A stretch of DNA of 6,667 bases from an uncultured Fretibacterium sp. (GTDB lineage: Bacteria; Synergistota; Synergistia; Synergistales; Aminobacteriaceae). A program made the position numbers and the translations under genes. Shown here in pieces: positions 1-6,009 of this stretch. Where the stretch lies: positions 1 to 6,667 of the forward strand of contig CALAUZ010000051.1 in NCBI GenBank assembly GCA_937892105.1, read 5' to 3'. The notes below the pieces were generated by a model. That model was not told where the DNA came from. It searched no databases and worked only from the letters and a program-made list of their open reading frames with translations. How positions within the stretch are numbered: position 1 is the first letter of the stretch; every line of letters starts with the position of its first letter.

Positions 1-430
1 AGTCGAACACGCCATGGATAGTGACCACGAGATTGAAGGTCTTACCGATAAGGGACTCAGTAGTTCCAGCGAACACGGGAGTTTCGCCGAAGGTAATAGA
101 CTGATGATTACGGGAGTAGCGGCAACGACAGCCGGAGCGTTGGCAGGCTATGCAATTCTTCAGACAGCTATGTTTGTTGGAACGGCAAGCACAGGAACAG
201 CAATATCGACATTGTCTGGAGCAGTCGCAACAAAAGCAGCTATGGCTTGGCTTGGAGGCGGAGCAGTTTCGGCAGGAGGCTGGGGAGTAGCTGGCGGAAC
301 ACTGGTTCTTAGCGGAGGCACTTTAATTGTAGTTCTTGGAGTATCTGCAGAAATAAATTATGGCTGGTCTTTGCTGAAGGAAGAAGAACGCGTTGAACAC
401 TTGAAGTATCTCGTTGAAAACTATAGATAA
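1..430 (+). CDS. Gly/Ala-rich membrane protein, C-terminal part (5' cut by window edge)
   Basis: The frame is open to the first base of the window. The first ATG, at 14, has no purine-rich ribosome binding site before it, so this is probably the C-terminal part of a longer protein; from that ATG it would be 138 residues. Numbering from that ATG, residues 1-29 are polar. Residues about 31-56 and 61-112 are strongly hydrophobic and full of Gly, Ala, Ser and Thr, with GxxxG-like spacing (for example AWLGGG and AGGWG). A charged amphipathic tail (KEEERVEHLKYLVENYR) follows. This fits two closely packed membrane helices or a glycine-zipper hairpin. From memory, similar Gly-rich segments recur in otherwise unrelated bacterial hypothetical proteins; I cannot assign a function. 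The lipoprotein gene follows after 15 bp, with its ribosome binding site beginning inside this gene's stop codon, so the two are probably co-transcribed. Confidence 0.6.
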   Translation, partial: VEHAMDSDHEIEGLTDKGLSSSSEHGSFAEGNRLMITGVAATTAGALAGYAILQTAMFVGTASTGTAISTLSGAVATKAAMAWLGGGAVSAGGWGVAGGTLVLSGGTLIVVLGVSAEINYGWSLLKEEERVEHLKYLVENYR

Positions 431-445
431 GGAGTAAAGTTATGC

Positions 446-1459
446 ATGTTATTGAAGCGAATCAAAGTATTATCATTGCTGGTTGTTTTTGTCCTTAGTT
501 CTGCTTGTGTGTATGAAGGGGCTTTCTTAGGCTTCGGAACTCCAGAAATCTCTGCACCTGAACTTTTGAAGCAGTATACAACTGATGAGGCAAAAGCTGA
601 TAAGAAGTATACAGGCAAAGAGATTATTGTTACTGGAACTATCAAAATGTTTGGCAAGGCAAGTACAGGATGGGAGATATTCCTTGAAGCTGCTAGTTAT
701 TCCGATGTCCTTTCTGCAATAACGTCAAACATCCGCTCTGTGATATGCAATTTCCCTGAGAGTGCGTCCAATAAGCTGGCTCAGCTTCGTTCAGGTCAGG
801 AAGTCAGTGTAATAGGCACTTGCAAGGGGTTAATGATAAACATAAACATTGAAAACTGTACGCTCAACTCTCCAAAAGTTAGTGATTACTTTGACAGCAG
901 TCTGGATACAAATCAGGCCATTCCCGGAGTCAAGCTGTTAGGGGATTACGGAGCGAATGTAATTGCTGCTACTCTGAAATACAAAGGCAAACGATTTAAG
1001 GTTTCTGGTAAAATCTCTGATTTCGATAGCAGTAGCAGAGGGACATATATTGAACTTGATCCCGAGCGCGAAGCACTTTCCCTCGAGATATTCAATGAAT
1101 TAAGAGAAGCAATCTCTGCGCGTATAAAGTGTTATTTATCTGATAGCGTTTCTAAGCAGATAATATTTCTAAGCAAGGGGCAGCAGGTAGTTATATCGGG
1201 CTTGTGTGAAGGCACTATCTTTAGTGATTGTACAGTTGTTGAGCCTTTTATTGATGTTCCAGAAAAAATATTGTTGTCATCAGAACAGCTTGTTAGAGAT
1301 TTTAACTCTGATCCCAAGACTGCTAATCAGATCGGAAGAGCGTCGTGTAGGGAAATGGTCTATCTGGAAGTAATGTTACATTCGAGGAGTGTGTACCCGA
1401 TGAACCGATTGTACATGAAGCAGATATCGAGACAGAATTATCATCGAAACAGATATTGA
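446..1459 (+). CDS. Multi-OB-fold lipoprotein, N-terminal piece (frame broken by adapter)
   Basis: This is the N-terminal piece of a secreted, lipid-anchored protein. MLLKRIK, a hydrophobic run and LSSAC form a signal peptide with a slightly off-consensus lipobox, so Cys21 is the likely lipidated residue. Residues 38-140 and 160-265 are two copies of a beta-rich OB-fold repeat of the tRNA_anti-like (PF12869) type: a helix ending in a K-Y-x-G-K motif, then V-x-G, I-x-C-Y, G-x-x-V-x-V-x-G-x-C and a final C-T. A third copy starts near 276 (LLSSEQLVRDF). Genuine sequence ends at base 1328. The residues after Gln295 (IGRASCRE and onward) translate adapter sequence and then a wrong frame, so the tail to 1459 is not real. 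AAGGAG at 429-434 lies 11 bp before this ATG. The protein continues in the piece starting at 1357. Its function is unknown; this fold class in lipoproteins suggests binding of a ligand or partner at the cell surface. Confidence 0.8.
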   Translation: MLLKRIKVLSLLVVFVLSSACVYEGAFLGFGTPEISAPELLKQYTTDEAKADKKYTGKEIIVTGTIKMFGKASTGWEIFLEAASYSDVLSAITSNIRSVICNFPESASNKLAQLRSGQEVSVIGTCKGLMININIENCTLNSPKVSDYFDSSLDTNQAIPGVKLLGDYGANVIAATLKYKGKRFKVSGKISDFDSSSRGTYIELDPEREALSLEIFNELREAISARIKCYLSDSVSKQIIFLSKGQQVVISGLCEGTIFSDCTVVEPFIDVPEKILLSSEQLVRDFNSDPKTANQIGRASCREMVYLEVMLHSRSVYPMNRLYMKQISRQNYHRNRY

Positions 1460-2400
1460 ATAAAGCTGGCTCGAATGAAATAGCGATTAATGTTCAATAC
1501 AAGGGGAAAACGCTTGATATTTCTGGCCTGATAGGAAAATTTTCAGAAGATAGCGATGGTATCTGCATTGTTCTGGAGGCTACAGGCTTAGCAGGAGAAA
1601 TAAGCTGCTACATGAATAAGGAAGCATTAAAGCAGATTTTGTATCTTCAAGAAGGACAGCGAGTAGTTATCAGAGGTAATTGTCTTGGTCAATATGGAAG
1701 CTCTATAAAACTGAATAATTGTGCTGTTATAGATCCCGCGATAGAAGCTGATAATGAAGCAGATGTTTTGCTGTCTCCGGAAGAGATTTTAAGCGAGGTA
1801 AATAAAAGCGGTGTAAAAGCTAAAATTCGCTATCAAGACAGACAGTTAATGATCAGGGGAGACATAGAGAGTTTCACTAAAAAGGGTAATGCTTATGGTG
1901 TTACGTTAGTATCAAGCGGAGCAACAGGCCACATAACGTGTTTTTTCTCACAGAAGGAGCTGTTGAAAGTAACACAGTTACATAAACGAGACAATATCAC
2001 GGTAAAAGGGACATATTCCCAGATTAATGACAACGTAATTATTGAAGCCTGCACGTTAGAAGCTCCTGACATTGACGTTGATAACGTTAAAGTTAAAGAT
2101 GAACTATCTGTTTCTGAAATTCTGAGCGAGATTCGCGTCAATGAAATTGCTGTCGATATAAAATACGGAAGAAAGAAAGTACAAGTTTCTGGAATTATTG
2201 AGGATATTGCTTGCGATGACGATAAATATTATTTGATGTTAAGCGATGAAAATTCTTCAGGAAATATTAAATGCTATATCCAGGATGAGACCGTAAGAAA
2301 GGTAATTCTATACGGGAAAGGTGATAGTATTTCGTTGTCTGGTATTTGCGATGGTTATATTGATGGCGAGATAATATTTACGAAGTGCCTTATAGCTTCA
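557..2400 (+). repeat. Six tandem OB-fold (tRNA_anti-like) protein repeats
   Basis: Six copies of a roughly 100-residue unit are visible at protein level: about 557-865, 923-1240, 1271-1328 joined to 1357-1395 (broken), 1438-1731, 1774-2070 and 2107-2400. Each unit runs: a short helix (SxEQL/EIL), a K-Y-x-G-K-like strand, V-S-G, an acidic beta hairpin, I-x-C-Y/F, a helix, G-Q-x-V-x-V-x-G-x-C and a last strand ending in Cys. The copies have diverged strongly as DNA, so this is an old domain duplication and not a recent tandem repeat. Copy 3 keeps only its first helix and last strand; by comparison with copy 4 about 60 codons are missing. Confidence 0.75.
1329..1355 (+). other. Illumina TruSeq adapter sequence inside the assembly
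   Basis: These 27 bases begin AGATCGGAAGAGCGTCGTGT and continue AGGGAAA, which is the read-through form of the Illumina universal adapter as I know it. The match stops at 1356, where the adapter would go on with GAGTGT but the window has TGG. In the upstream frame the adapter translates as IGRASCRE, a familiar contaminant peptide. It lies exactly where the lipoprotein reading frame breaks and where the middle of an OB-fold repeat is missing. It is a technical artefact, not a biological feature, and any gene call that crosses it is unreliable. Confidence 0.96.
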
Positions 2401-3003
2401 CAAATTCCCAATAGCGGCAAGGCTTCACTAAACACGCTTGATTCTGGAAATATTGATATTCTGAATACGCTTCAAGATACCCATGCAGATTATTGCAAAC
2501 AGATTTTTCAGAAAAATAGGATGACTAGAAGCAGGGCAGATATTAAGGCATGTCTAAGCGTTTTAAACAAATTTCTGACGATATGGCCTAAGAACCTTCG
2601 TAACGATGACGGCAATGAAGTGAAAGAAGCCTGTGATTATCTGAAAGCCATTCAGAATGGAGTATCCGGGACATTGATTATAGTTGAAGGTGATTTTTCA
2701 AAAGAGGATAGCTGGTCAGATACTCCTGATATGAAAATCAGCTTTGTGGTCAATGGGCAAACATTTGCAACGAGTTTGATACAAGATCAGAAATACCCTA
2801 AGTTTAACGAAAGGTTCGGTCTGACTTGGGATGTAGAAATAGGGAGTATTAGTTTTACAGGTACTGAGGTTGATACTTTCTTCGATGATGTTGTGTTTAT
2901 CAGTAGTGTTGATGCTTCTGGATTCAAAGGATACGAAGAATTATCTGGAACGTTATACAACAATGGAAATTCCTTAACGATTAGCTTCCATTATATTTTA
3001 TGA
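1357..3003 (+). CDS. Multi-OB-fold lipoprotein, C-terminal piece with C2-like domain
   Basis: This frame is open from just after the adapter to TGA at 3001-3003, 548 codons. It has no credible start of its own: the TTG at 1456 falls inside a repeat and has no ribosome binding site. It opens with the last strand of OB repeat 3 (GSNVTFEEC). Repeat 4 spans about residues 28-125, repeat 5 about 140-238 and repeat 6 about 251-348. Each shows the K-Y-x-G-K-like start, I-x-C-Y/F, G-x-C and a closing C; repeat 5 has Tyr instead of the middle Cys. Residues about 363-433 are a helical linker. Residues about 436-545 form a beta-rich domain whose D-x-x-x-x-I-S-F, G-Q-T-F-x-T and P-K-F-N-E-R-F order resembles a C2-type domain, a tentative call. 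The gene meets the primase tail to tail with a 23-bp overlap, so its last codons (HYIL) may come from the primase side of a junction. Confidence 0.8.
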   Translation, partial: GLSGSNVTFEECVPDEPIVHEADIETELSSKQILNKAGSNEIAINVQYKGKTLDISGLIGKFSEDSDGICIVLEATGLAGEISCYMNKEALKQILYLQEGQRVVIRGNCLGQYGSSIKLNNCAVIDPAIEADNEADVLLSPEEILSEVNKSGVKAKIRYQDRQLMIRGDIESFTKKGNAYGVTLVSSGATGHITCFFSQKELLKVTQLHKRDNITVKGTYSQINDNVIIEACTLEAPDIDVDNVKVKDELSVSEILSEIRVNEIAVDIKYGRKKVQVSGIIEDIACDDDKYYLMLSDENSSGNIKCYIQDETVRKVILYGKGDSISLSGICDGYIDGEIIFTKCLIASQIPNSGKASLNTLDSGNIDILNTLQDTHADYCKQIFQKNRMTRSRADIKACLSVLNKFLTIWPKNLRNDDGNEVKEACDYLKAIQNGVSGTLIIVEGDFSKEDSWSDTPDMKISFVVNGQTFATSLIQDQKYPKFNERFGLTWDVEIGSISFTGTEVDTFFDDVVFISSVDASGFKGYEELSGTLYNNGNSLTISFHYIL

Positions 3004-3901
3004 ACCCTAAAGCCTCTGAGTATCTAAGGACGTTCATATATTCATGAGCGAAAACCTTAGCTTGTCCTACATCGGTATAATCTTCAGGTTTTAACTTCAA
3101 AGCTGATGAAGTAGAAAAATTGTTTTGTTTTGAAATTACCTTATCATAGAATTTGAATGCATTATTCCAAATTCTTAATAATTCCGATTGTTCTAACAGA
3201 GGTTTGCAATTATTAGCTTCATCAAGAAATTTCTGCTTTGATTCTGCTGTGTTTCCTGAGTATTTTAGTATACGTTCTGCTATTTTCAGCATTTTATCAT
3301 TGCGTTCACCTTCAATGATTATGTGATCCTTTTGTACAATTTGTCCGTTTTCAGCCGTTTGATGTTTCGATAGAAATTCAGTTAAATTCTTAGTGCCCGA
3401 GATGATTTCAACCTGCGGATATTCTGTGCCAAAGAAGAACCTTGCGGCATCTTTAGCATTACTATCGAAATATGGAACTATCTTCAAGATTATCTCTTTC
3501 ATTGCTGAATATTCTTCAGCATTATTAACTTCATCAATGGGGAAAAAGACATGAAACTTTGGACGCGCCGCTTTTCCTTTCTTGGGCTTCATATGATTTC
3601 TGCTGTAATGGACTGCAAATTCTACTTCTGGGAAATCTCTCATGAGAGCTGAAATATCAACCCATTCATCAGGATTATCTGAGTGAGTATTATCGCAGTC
3701 AAGCATTAGGCAGTTACTTGCTTCAAAGTTCGTGATACTCCTATGATTTCCCTGATATTTTGCACCTACATAGTCATGTGATACTGCATTAGCTAAAGTT
3801 GCTTTATCTGTTACGTTTATGAGATTAGGGTACGAACAATTACTAGGAATTTCCCTGCATACTGAAGTGTATAAATTAAACTTAAACATAATGATTTTCA
3901 T
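2981..3901 (-). CDS. AEP-type DNA primase with PriCT domain, truncated in D5_N
   Basis: A DNA primase of the archaeo-eukaryotic (primase-polymerase) class, which makes primers for replication of mobile elements. Three catalytic motifs are visible: L-x-L-D-C-D-N with Asp68 and Asp70, K-F-H-V-F-F-P with His117, and K-D-A-A-R-F-F-F-G with Asp151 and Arg154. Residues about 194-256 (EGERNDKMLKIAERIL and onward) match the PriCT_1 domain. Residues 272-306 begin a D5_N domain (DYTDVGQAKVFAHEY, then YSEALGFIKYNG) but the protein stops there, so the whole helicase half usual in roughly 750-residue D5 primase-helicases is missing. The stop codon lies within the end of the oppositely oriented lipoprotein gene. 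AAAGGAG precedes the first ATG by only 3 bp; ATG at 3889 is another possible start. It overlaps the RHH gene by 20 bp, suggesting translational coupling. Confidence 0.85.
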   Translation of the reverse strand: MKIIMFKFNLYTSVCREIPSNCSYPNLINVTDKATLANAVSHDYVGAKYQGNHRSITNFEASNCLMLDCDNTHSDNPDEWVDISALMRDFPEVEFAVHYSRNHMKPKKGKAARPKFHVFFPIDEVNNAEEYSAMKEIILKIVPYFDSNAKDAARFFFGTEYPQVEIISGTKNLTEFLSKHQTAENGQIVQKDHIIIEGERNDKMLKIAERILKYSGNTAESKQKFLDEANNCKPLLEQSELLRIWNNAFKFYDKVISKQNNFSTSSALKLKPEDYTDVGQAKVFAHEYMNVLRYSEALGFIKYNGS

Positions 3902-4154
3902 CTGCTCCTTTTACATAATCTTCTAAGACTTCATTAATTAAACTTGTTACGCTGACACGTTCTCCAGTAGATAATTGCTTCTGAGCGGATAACTGGTTCA
4001 GCTTCGATAATGTTGACGGTTTCATTACCAGATTAAACCTCTTGCTCTTGTTCTCACCGTCAATACGATGTGGTCTGCCTCGTTTATTAGAGGCAGATTT
4101 CTCCTTTTGCGATAAGACTTCACGATTAAATATTCCGAAGATACCATTAGACAT
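3882..4154 (-). CDS. Ribbon-helix-helix DNA-binding protein with AT-hook-like motif
   Basis: A small basic protein of 90 residues from ATG at 4154; a TTG at 4160 could add two residues. AAAGGA at 4165-4170 precedes that ATG by 10 bp and the TTG by 4 bp, so the start is not certain. A flexible N-terminal part holds K-R-G-R-P, the core of an AT-hook. It is followed by a classic ribbon-helix-helix pattern: strand KRFNLVMK, helix PSTLSKLNQLSAQK and helix SVTSLINEVLEDYVK. Proteins of this class bind DNA as dimers through the paired strands and commonly act as copy-number, partition or antitoxin-type repressors. An inverted repeat 31 bp upstream of the ATG is a good candidate for its own operator. 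The gene overlaps the primase start by 20 bp and follows rep on the same strand, which suggests a role in replication control. No toxin partner is visible. Confidence 0.75.
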   Translation of the reverse strand: MSNGIFGIFNREVLSQKEKSASNKRGRPHRIDGENKSKRFNLVMKPSTLSKLNQLSAQKQLSTGERVSVTSLINEVLEDYVKGADENHYV

Positions 4155-4160
4155 AATCAA

Positions 4161-4325
4161 TCATTCCTTTCTGAATTTAAGTATTTAATGTAAACATATT
4201 ATTTACATTATTTGTTATATTCGTATTGTGAAAACTCCATTTTCTTTATACATAACGCGTAATTATGGATTGAGTTTTTGAGTAGTAAGGGGAATAGAAT
4301 TGTAAACGCACATTAAAATATATCC
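4161..4325. other. Intergenic spacer between rep and RHH genes
   Basis: This AT-rich 165-bp stretch has no supportable gene on either strand; the longest start-to-stop runs are under 20 codons without ribosome binding sites. It must hold the promoter of the RHH-primase pair if that pair is not read through from rep. It contains the 25-bp inverted repeat and a weak dyad (CATAA / TTATG around an MluI-type ACGCGT at 4255-4260). No clear terminator hairpin with a T run was found after rep. Confidence 0.5.
4186..4210. promoter_or_regulatory. Perfect inverted repeat, likely operator of the RHH-primase operon
   Basis: TAATGTAAA at 4186-4194 and its exact reverse complement TTTACATTA at 4202-4210 are separated by 7 bp (CATATTA). 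The pair lies 31-56 bp upstream of the RHH start codon, on its promoter side, in an AT-rich spacer. The centre-to-centre spacing of the arms is 16 bp, about one and a half helical turns. The site overlaps a minus-strand TAATAT that could be a -10 box. Self-repression by the RHH protein is the simplest reading; it is inferred from position and symmetry only. Confidence 0.6.
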
Positions 4326-5732
4326 CTAAATATAAATTACTGCTTTCTTAGTTGATTTTGTATCGTATCTGCGGATTAGTTCATGCTCTTTCCAGAATAC
4401 AAGGCACTTTTTGACTTTCAGCCGAATATTCAGCTGCGCAATATGAATTTTATTCTGCTCCTCTATCGACATTCCTCGACCGCTATCTTTTATTCCTATG
4501 CTTCTATACAAGTTCTTATAAGATATAATGACTTCCTTCTTACGCGTACTTCTTGCAATAACAATCTGACGCAGTAAATAGCCTTTAAGTGCAATGTTTT
4601 CAACACTATTCTCAAGCGGAGCATCGAGCAATGAGAGATCCACTTCAGATAATTTTCCTTTGTTCTTGGCTAAACCATAAAGCGGCGGTACTTCCTGAAG
4701 ATAAAGCGCATAATTCCTTTTTCTGCTGTTGATCCTTAGTCCTTCTGTCTTATTCACTGATAAAAGACGAACTTCACCTCTAGCGTTTCTATAGCGCGTT
4801 CTTAATGATTGCGGCTCGTTTTCCATTACTGCTATTCTGCTCAGTTTCTCAAATGCGGATTTAATAGCCTCCTTGACTTGTATACTTGGCATTTTATCAT
4901 CACGGCCAGATAACATATTGAAAATTTTCTGAATTGTTATGTAAATCGTCATATTTTGTAAAATATTATCAAAAATATCTTTTCCAGATTTCGAAAGATA
5001 AGATACTGTCTCTTTGGTATCAGAAGAAACAATACCTTTTTCAAATTCTTGAAGAACCTGTTGCTCAATTTCATAAAGAATACTAATTACAGCACTATAA
5101 ACCATCATGTCAAAGGCAGATGGATCACTCTCTCCGCTGAATAATAAATTTTCTTCATCAGATATTCCGAAAATAAACTTATGAGGTGTTACCTGACGGC
5201 TTATTATATTTACGTTCTCTCTTAATGTGTCATGCGCTTTATCTAACTCTAAGATAGCATCTTTTATAAAGTCGCAGATTTCAACATAATATCTGCTACT
5301 TCCTTCACGCAGAACTTCAAGTGGTACTTCAAACCTCATCCTGATATACTTTTCAATACTTTCTTCTTCCGACAAGCCTTCAAGCTCATCCCAATTGTCC
5401 ATTTCATATAGACCGAAGTTGCCATTTTCATCGTAGAGATACTCCAACTTAGAAAATATCTCAAGCTTCAAAGTATTCACAATACGTCTCAAGCTCTTAC
5501 GATAATGGCCTTGTACACGCTCCTTTGCTTCTTTGAGTTTTTCCTCACGTTTGTAATGATAATTATCTTCATTGATATTATCGTCATTCTCAGGATACAT
5601 GCCCCATTCACAGTATGCTTGATAAGCATCATCCATCTTCGTTAATATCTCGTGAATTTCTCTGCTGAAGCGCATATCACGTGATAATTGAACTATATTC
5701 ATCTTCCTAATTTTCACTTTTTCATTCTTCAT
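4326..5732 (-). CDS. Putative replication initiator (Rep-like, winged-helix)
   Basis: A 468-residue charged, cytosolic protein. Residues 20-175 are mainly helical with long charged stretches (coiled-coil-like around 60-90). Residues about 205-305 (FDMMVYSAVISILYE, then IYITIQKIFNMLSGR and IQVKEAIKSAFEKLSRI) fit the first winged-helix domain of plasmid initiators. Residues about 341-395 (YALYLQEVPPLYGLAKNK, LSEVDLSLLDAPLE, ALKGYLLRQI) and about 400-458 (KNLYRSIGI, ending VFWKEHELIRRY) fit a second one. This order resembles Rep-type proteins I know from clostridial plasmids and integrative elements, but that is recalled family similarity, not a search. Such proteins bind origin DNA and recruit the replisome. 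No strong ribosome binding site precedes ATG 5732; Met11 is a possible alternative start. The gene leads a minus-strand replication block (rep, RHH, primase) and has an extended -10 promoter upstream. Confidence 0.6.
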   Translation of the reverse strand: MKNEKVKIRKMNIVQLSRDMRFSREIHEILTKMDDAYQAYCEWGMYPENDDNINEDNYHYKREEKLKEAKERVQGHYRKSLRRIVNTLKLEIFSKLEYLYDENGNFGLYEMDNWDELEGLSEEESIEKYIRMRFEVPLEVLREGSSRYYVEICDFIKDAILELDKAHDTLRENVNIISRQVTPHKFIFGISDEENLLFSGESDPSAFDMMVYSAVISILYEIEQQVLQEFEKGIVSSDTKETVSYLSKSGKDIFDNILQNMTIYITIQKIFNMLSGRDDKMPSIQVKEAIKSAFEKLSRIAVMENEPQSLRTRYRNARGEVRLLSVNKTEGLRINSRKRNYALYLQEVPPLYGLAKNKGKLSEVDLSLLDAPLENSVENIALKGYLLRQIVIARSTRKKEVIISYKNLYRSIGIKDSGRGMSIEEQNKIHIAQLNIRLKVKKCLVFWKEHELIRRYDTKSTKKAVIYI

Positions 5733-5756
5733 TCTGATTTCATAAAATTAGATAAT

Positions 5757-5784
5757 ATGCTTGCAATTAACGTAATTATAGCAT
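5757..5784. promoter_or_regulatory. Imperfect nested dyad over the rep promoter
   Basis: Two pairs of matching arms share one centre: ATGCT (5757-5761) with AGCAT (5780-5784), and AATTA (5765-5769) with TAATT (5773-5777). The offset between the pairs differs by one base, so the symmetry is imperfect. The right half covers the rep -10 box and the left half the likely start site, the usual place for a repressor or initiator site that limits rep expression. AT-rich DNA gives weak dyads by chance, so this is a candidate only. Confidence 0.35.
5775..5783 (-). promoter_or_regulatory. Extended -10 promoter for the rep gene
   Basis: On the minus strand this reads TGCTATAAT, a perfect -10 hexamer with the TG of an extended -10 box one base upstream. 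It would start transcription near 5768, leaving a leader of about 36 bases before the rep start. No good -35 hexamer lies 16-18 bp upstream, which extended -10 promoters can tolerate. Confidence 0.6.
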
Positions 5785-5892
5785 TTTAATTTGATTTTAT
5801 CATATTACGAATAAAGAATAGCAACAAATTGACAACATTTGAGCTTTACGCAAAGTTCTCTAACGAGTAGTAGATCGGTAAGGAACAGAAAC

Positions 5893-6006
5893 ATGATACA
5901 GCCTATAAGGGACGTAAGATTAAGGCTCAATAATAAGAGGTTTCAAAGCAACAAAAAATTTTCAAGGAAAGAGGTAATTTACATGGTAAATACAGCACTA
6001 GAGTAA
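5893..6006 (+). CDS. Possible small basic protein of 37 residues
   Basis: The frame runs from ATG 5893 to TAA 6004-6006. It has a good ribosome binding site (TAAGGA ending at 5884, 8 bp spacer) and stops 3 bp before the ATG of the DUF2815-like gene, as expected for coupled genes. The product starts MIQPIRDVRLRLNNKRFQ and is rich in Lys, Arg and Asn, with no membrane segment. A second ATG in frame at 5983 follows its own purine-rich run (GGAAAGAGG, 5967-5975), so a 7-residue leader peptide is another reading. I do not recognise it. It could be a genuine small DNA-binding protein, a translated leader, or the N-terminal stub of a lost gene. Confidence 0.4.
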   Translation: MIQPIRDVRLRLNNKRFQSNKKFSRKEVIYMVNTALE

Positions 6007-6009
6007 TTC

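Larger units (their letters stand above)
5733..5892. other. Divergent control region, candidate origin region
   Basis: These 160 bp separate rep (minus strand) from the plus-strand genes. The half next to rep is very AT-rich and carries the rep promoter and dyad. No set of tandem iterons was found by eye, so an origin here is only inferred from the place beside a Rep-like gene. A TTGACA at 5829-5834 could be a plus-strand -35 box, but no matching -10 box lies 16-18 bp downstream. The half from about 5840 is less AT-rich and leads to the ribosome binding site of the 37-codon frame. Confidence 0.35.

Noticed and set aside
442..498. ATG at 442, better spaced (7 bp) from AAGGAG than the lipoprotein ATG at 446
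   Set aside because: Its frame stops after 18 codons and lacks any sensible product; the 446 frame gives a proper signal peptide and lipobox.
421..657. Minus-strand 78-codon frame opposite the lipoprotein start
   Set aside because: It lies opposite a well-supported signal peptide and OB repeat, and has no family likeness; it is a shadow frame.
1132..1317. Minus-strand 61-codon frame
   Set aside because: It is fully inside OB repeats 2-3 on the other strand, without a ribosome binding site or recognisable domain.
1893..2141. Minus-strand 82-codon frame
   Set aside because: It lies opposite OB repeat 5 and has low-complexity Ser/Thr composition typical of antisense reading.
2962..2992. AATGGAA / TTCCATT as a terminator hairpin between the convergent genes
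   Set aside because: The stem is only 7 AT-rich pairs with a 17-base loop and no clean T run, and it lies inside coding sequence.
4383..4577. Plus-strand 64-codon frame opposite the end of rep
   Set aside because: The opposite strand carries a conserved Rep-like C-terminus; no start signal or domain is seen on this strand.
5829..5834. TTGACA as a plus-strand -35 box
   Set aside because: No acceptable -10 hexamer lies 16-18 bp downstream, so it is not listed as a promoter.
5871..5878. AGATCGG near 5872, resembling the start of the sequencing adapter
   Set aside because: Only 7 bases match and the following bases do not continue the adapter, so chance is enough.
5896..5930. AGCCT / AGGCT inverted repeat
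   Set aside because: Five pairs with a long loop inside a possible gene is within chance expectation.
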